From the NCBI GenBank assembly GCA_964371655.1, contig CAYJOD010000020.1, positions 24,400 to 88,399 on the forward strand: a stretch of DNA of 64,000 nt, read 5' to 3'. A program made the translations under genes and the position numbers. The notes beneath the pieces are model-generated. The model worked only from the letters and a program-made list of their open reading frames with translations, did no database searches and had not been told where the DNA came from. Below, one piece after another: positions 61,434 to 64,000 of the stretch. Within the stretch, counting starts at the first letter, position 1. Every line of letters starts with the position of its first letter. Source of the DNA: CAZGSN01 sp964371655 (GTDB taxonomy: Bacteria; Desulfobacterota; Binatia; HRBIN30).

Positions 61434-63572
61434 CTAGCGCGGATTGCCGAGCACCGGTGCGATGATTCTCTGCCACATCCACGCCGACTCGGCCCATGTC
61501 TGGCTTCCGTAGAGGAGCTCCTCGGCCCAGCAATCGGTCGAGAGACGCGACGCCGCCTCCTGGGCGCCCTGCGCCAGGGCCGCCAGAAGGGACTCGTCGG
61601 TCTCGAGGCGTTCGATCGCGGCAGCCAGGGCGGACGCGTCCCCGGGTGGCACGAGTAGGCCATCCACGCCGTCTCTCAGGTAGTCCCTGGACGAGGCCGT
61701 CGACGAGGCGATCACGGGGCGTCCCAACATCAGGGCGGCGACGATTGAAGTGATGCCGGCGGCGCAGTTCACATCCTCTTTAAGCGGCACGATCACGAAG
61801 CGGCTCCGCGCCAGCGCGGAATAGAAGATCTCGGGAGGAGCCACACCGTTGAACCTGATGTTGGCCTTTCCTTCGAGGGGCGGGCCATCGGAGTAGAGAT
61901 CGATCGGCCGCACGCGCCCGACCAGCTGAGCCGCGGCAGCCAAGAGTGTATCGAGATCGCGCAAATGGTTGCCGCCCGAAATGATGGCTGTGCAGGTGGT
62001 GGGCGGAGGGCCAGGTCCAAAGACGCCATTGTCGAGCGCGAAGGGCCGCCACGCCACCTGACGCAACGGAATGCCGTAGCGCATGTAAAGATGCACGTAG
62101 CCAGGGAAGCCGCTGCACAGGGTGGCTCGCTCCGATGGCCACCAGCCTCCTTCCTCAGGACGCCGCGAGGGACCGACCCAATCGCGCACCCAATCGTTCA
62201 TGCCTCCGAGCATATGGAAATCGATGACCGTGAGGCGGGCCGTGGCCGGCAGCCGCCCTGAACGCAGCAGCGCGTGCCCGGTCATCAAGTCCGGCGCCAC
62301 GATCAGATCATAGGGAGCCAAATCGCCGCGCGCGACGAACTCATCGACCTTCGATCCCTCTTTAGGAATCTGACGGGGCTGGCGCTCAGCAAACGTGCTT
62401 GGGATCGCGAGGTGTATCGCCCACGGGGAGACGATATCGACGTACGCGCCGCGCGCCGCCATGGCGCGCGCCAAGCTGAAGTACGTGGTGCCCTGCATCG
62501 ACTCGCGGATTACGGATGCCAGCACCAAGACACGCGGGTGTTCGCCCATCGTCCGCCAATGCTCGAGCGGCCGCAGCACCTCGCGCAGCCCCGGCAGGCC
62601 ATCGAGCTCCGTCGGAGCACCCGGACAGCAGGCATCGACCGGACAGGCTCGGCAGGCATCAGTCTTGATGCCGGGGGCGCGCTCGGGGGCGCGCGTCGCC
62701 GGCACTCCTCCCAGGCATGCAGGCAGATCGACAAATGCGTAGCCGCGAGCAGCCAGCTCGAAGCCGAGGTCGGAAAGAGCGATCCCGTCGGGGCTGCAGC
62801 TGCGCCCATTCTCACCGATGGCACGCAACCCCGCCCGCGCCGAAGGCAGGGGAAAACCCTGCCGCAGTAAATCAACCAGAGATGTGTCGCAGTGCACCGC
62901 CATGGGCGCCGCCGGCAGCGCGACGTGACGCACGCGTTCAAATCCTTCGACACGGAGAGCAACACCGGCCCGGCCCGCAACCAGCCAGCCCTTGTCGATC
63001 GCGCTGAGCACCTCGGCGGCCTCCAGCGCGAGCTCGGGGCGCGGTGCATCCCAGACGAGGACCTCGCGGACTGCGAGCCGACCGGCAAGCTGCAAGATCC
63101 TGGGAAGCTCGCCGGCAGTCTCCTTGCTCAACGCAACGTGGATGCCGACGTGCAGGTGCGAGAGCCGCTCGCTCGCCATCATCGTCGCCATGAGCGCGAC
63201 GGAATGCTTCCAAGCGCCGTCTCGGCCAACCCGCGCGTCGTGGGTTTCGGCGGTAGCACCGTACATCTTGATGTAGAGGAACTTGAGCCCAGCCGCGGAG
63301 AGCAGCTGTAGCCGCTCGTTGGTCCCCACCGCCCGGCCGTTGGCAATGAGAACCGCTCGCAGCTTGCGCTCGGCCACCGCGCGCACCGCCTCGACCAGCG
63401 ACGGGCCGAAGCTTTCGCCCGTGATCAGGTGAATCACTTGGCAGCCGGTCGCCGCCGCATGCTCCAGCCGCTCTCGAACTGCCGCGCTCGTGGTGACGCT
63501 GTCACTGAGCTCGAGCTCGTCCACGCACAGCTTGCAGGACGGGGCACACCTGGTGGAGAGCCTGAGCTTCAT
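61434..63572 (-). CDS. Radical-SAM / glycosyltransferase fusion protein
   Basis: I start at the ATG at 63572 (712 aa), because the radical-SAM cluster motif then falls at its usual N-terminal place: C9-x3-C13-x2-C16 in STRCAPSCKLCV. Supporting motifs are VIHLITGESFGPSLVE and IKMYGATAETHDARVGRDG. A Cys-rich ACRACPVDACCPG cluster near residues ~315-330 may bind an auxiliary iron-sulfur cluster. From ~360 a second, GT4-like glycosyltransferase part begins (VLVLASVIRESMQGTTYF), with the donor region AIISGGNHLRDLDTLLAAA, VPLKEDVNCAAGITSIVAAL, GRPVIASSTASSRDY and GVDGLLVPPGDASAL. It could add or modify a sugar and then carry out a radical reaction. I see no ribosome binding site of note. Its product is unknown. 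Confidence 0.75.
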   Translation of the reverse strand: MKLRLSTRCAPSCKLCVDELELSDSVTTSAAVRERLEHAAATGCQVIHLITGESFGPSLVEAVRAVAERKLRAVLIANGRAVGTNERLQLLSAAGLKFLYIKMYGATAETHDARVGRDGAWKHSVALMATMMASERLSHLHVGIHVALSKETAGELPRILQLAGRLAVREVLVWDAPRPELALEAAEVLSAIDKGWLVAGRAGVALRVEGFERVRHVALPAAPMAVHCDTSLVDLLRQGFPLPSARAGLRAIGENGRSCSPDGIALSDLGFELAARGYAFVDLPACLGGVPATRAPERAPGIKTDACRACPVDACCPGAPTELDGLPGLREVLRPLEHWRTMGEHPRVLVLASVIRESMQGTTYFSLARAMAARGAYVDIVSPWAIHLAIPSTFAERQPRQIPKEGSKVDEFVARGDLAPYDLIVAPDLMTGHALLRSGRLPATARLTVIDFHMLGGMNDWVRDWVGPSRRPEEGGWWPSERATLCSGFPGYVHLYMRYGIPLRQVAWRPFALDNGVFGPGPPPTTCTAIISGGNHLRDLDTLLAAAAQLVGRVRPIDLYSDGPPLEGKANIRFNGVAPPEIFYSALARSRFVIVPLKEDVNCAAGITSIVAALMLGRPVIASSTASSRDYLRDGVDGLLVPPGDASALAAAIERLETDESLLAALAQGAQEAASRLSTDCWAEELLYGSQTWAESAWMWQRIIAPVLGNPR

Positions 63573-63623
63573 GCCAGTCAACAGTAACCGGCGCCTCTCG
63601 GTGCGGTCAAGCCGCACAAAGAG

Positions 63624-63836
63624 TTGTCTCAAGACCCACAGGGCGCGTAGAGCTTGTGAATAAATCCAAAGACCCCGGCCGCCCGACTTTGGTGCGCGCG
63701 GCGCACCCTACGGAGATCCTGAAAAGACAAGGGACTTGTAGGGTGCGCCGTGCGCACCGGGGTTCAGGGTAGGTGCTGAATCGATTTATTCACAAACTCG
63801 TAGCCGCGCGTCCTCATCGTTGGGTTCTGAGACAAG
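63624..63836. repeat. Nested compound inverted repeat
   Basis: Three stems lie inside one another: TTGTCTCAAGACCCA with TGGGTTCTGAGACAA; GAGCTTGTGAATAAATC with GATTTATTCACAAACTC; and GGTGCGCGCGGCGCACCCTA with TAGGGTGCGCCGTGCGCACC. The outer block resembles 31453-31495. A repeat of the CCACGGATTCCACTGATCAA type begins at 63893 and is cut by the window end. No gene is seen between 63633 and 64000. Confidence 0.75.
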
Positions 63837-64000
63837 GCAGAGCGTGGCTGTTTAATGTTGGCCGCTCCGAGCCCGGAAAACTCAGTTGGAACCACGGATT
63901 CCACTGATCAACACGGATGAGGAAGAACAACTACAACAACTTGAGGAGGGACCGCGACACAGAAGCCTGGCGGACAAATTCTTCCGATCCGAACGAAGGT

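Overview
This 64 kb window is GC-rich, densely coded bacterial chromosome. It looks like a Gram-negative, delta-proteobacterial or Binatota-type environmental lineage. The reasons are tripartite RND efflux systems with outer-membrane TolC-type partners, lipoproteins, an ECF-type sigma factor beside CHAT proteins, and many hairpin-forming intergenic repeats. The taxonomic guess is inference only: there is no rRNA or other phylogenetic marker, and no tRNA, transposase, integrase, CRISPR array or phage gene was recognised.

Region 1 (1-11851) is the most unusual part. A sigma factor, a soluble double zinc-finger (anti-sigma-like) protein, a 1688-aa CHAT-NACHT-HEAT protein and a 1395-aa CHAT-transmembrane-FlgO/TolB-like-NTF2-like-Asp-box propeller protein lie in one orientation. 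The two CHAT (caspase-like) domains are clear paralogues and both keep the His/Cys dyad. The set looks like a regulated, NLR-like signalling or conflict system with a membrane-anchored outer sensor. A divergent secreted PPC-domain protein is cut by the left edge.

Region 2 (12027-24391, minus strand) is a probable operon for a specialised acyl or polyketide-like lipid: two paralogous Cys-rich secreted proteins, a PaaK-like adenylating ligase, a nitroreductase, a PlsC-type acyltransferase, a FabZ-like dehydratase, a FabF-like ketosynthase, a FabG-like reductase, an unusual carrier protein with a large insertion, then an FtsX-type permease and its ATPase (LolCDE/MacB-like), which may export the product.

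Region 3 (25185-31356) holds a LolA-like protein, a conserved Cys-containing protein, a DUF4258 toxin-antitoxin-like pair, a small integron-type cassette cluster without integrase (three attC-like sites; a lipoprotein with an apparent frameshift and a YCII-domain protein) and a D-aminoacylase-type amidohydrolase with a decayed duplicate of its C-terminus. Region 4 (31491-37586) is a CzcCBA-type metal efflux operon headed by a small Cys-rich secreted protein. Region 5 (37664-42154) is punctuated by three copies of an ~80-bp palindromic repeat and holds an FAH-family hydrolase with a membrane partner, an MntA-HepT pair and a protein with two tandem PD-(D/E)XK nuclease motifs. Region 6 (42250-50421) has a PEGA lipoprotein and a CusCBA-type copper/silver efflux operon flanked by a NosL-like protein and a His-rich small protein.

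Region 7 (51013-63572) is mostly cell-surface glycan genes: a glycosyltransferase, a polytopic GT39-like protein, four membrane-anchored SGNH-hydrolase-like proteins, a 54-aa DUF5989 protein and a radical-SAM/glycosyltransferase fusion. Intergenic regions carry several families of imperfect inverted repeats, some repeated across the window.
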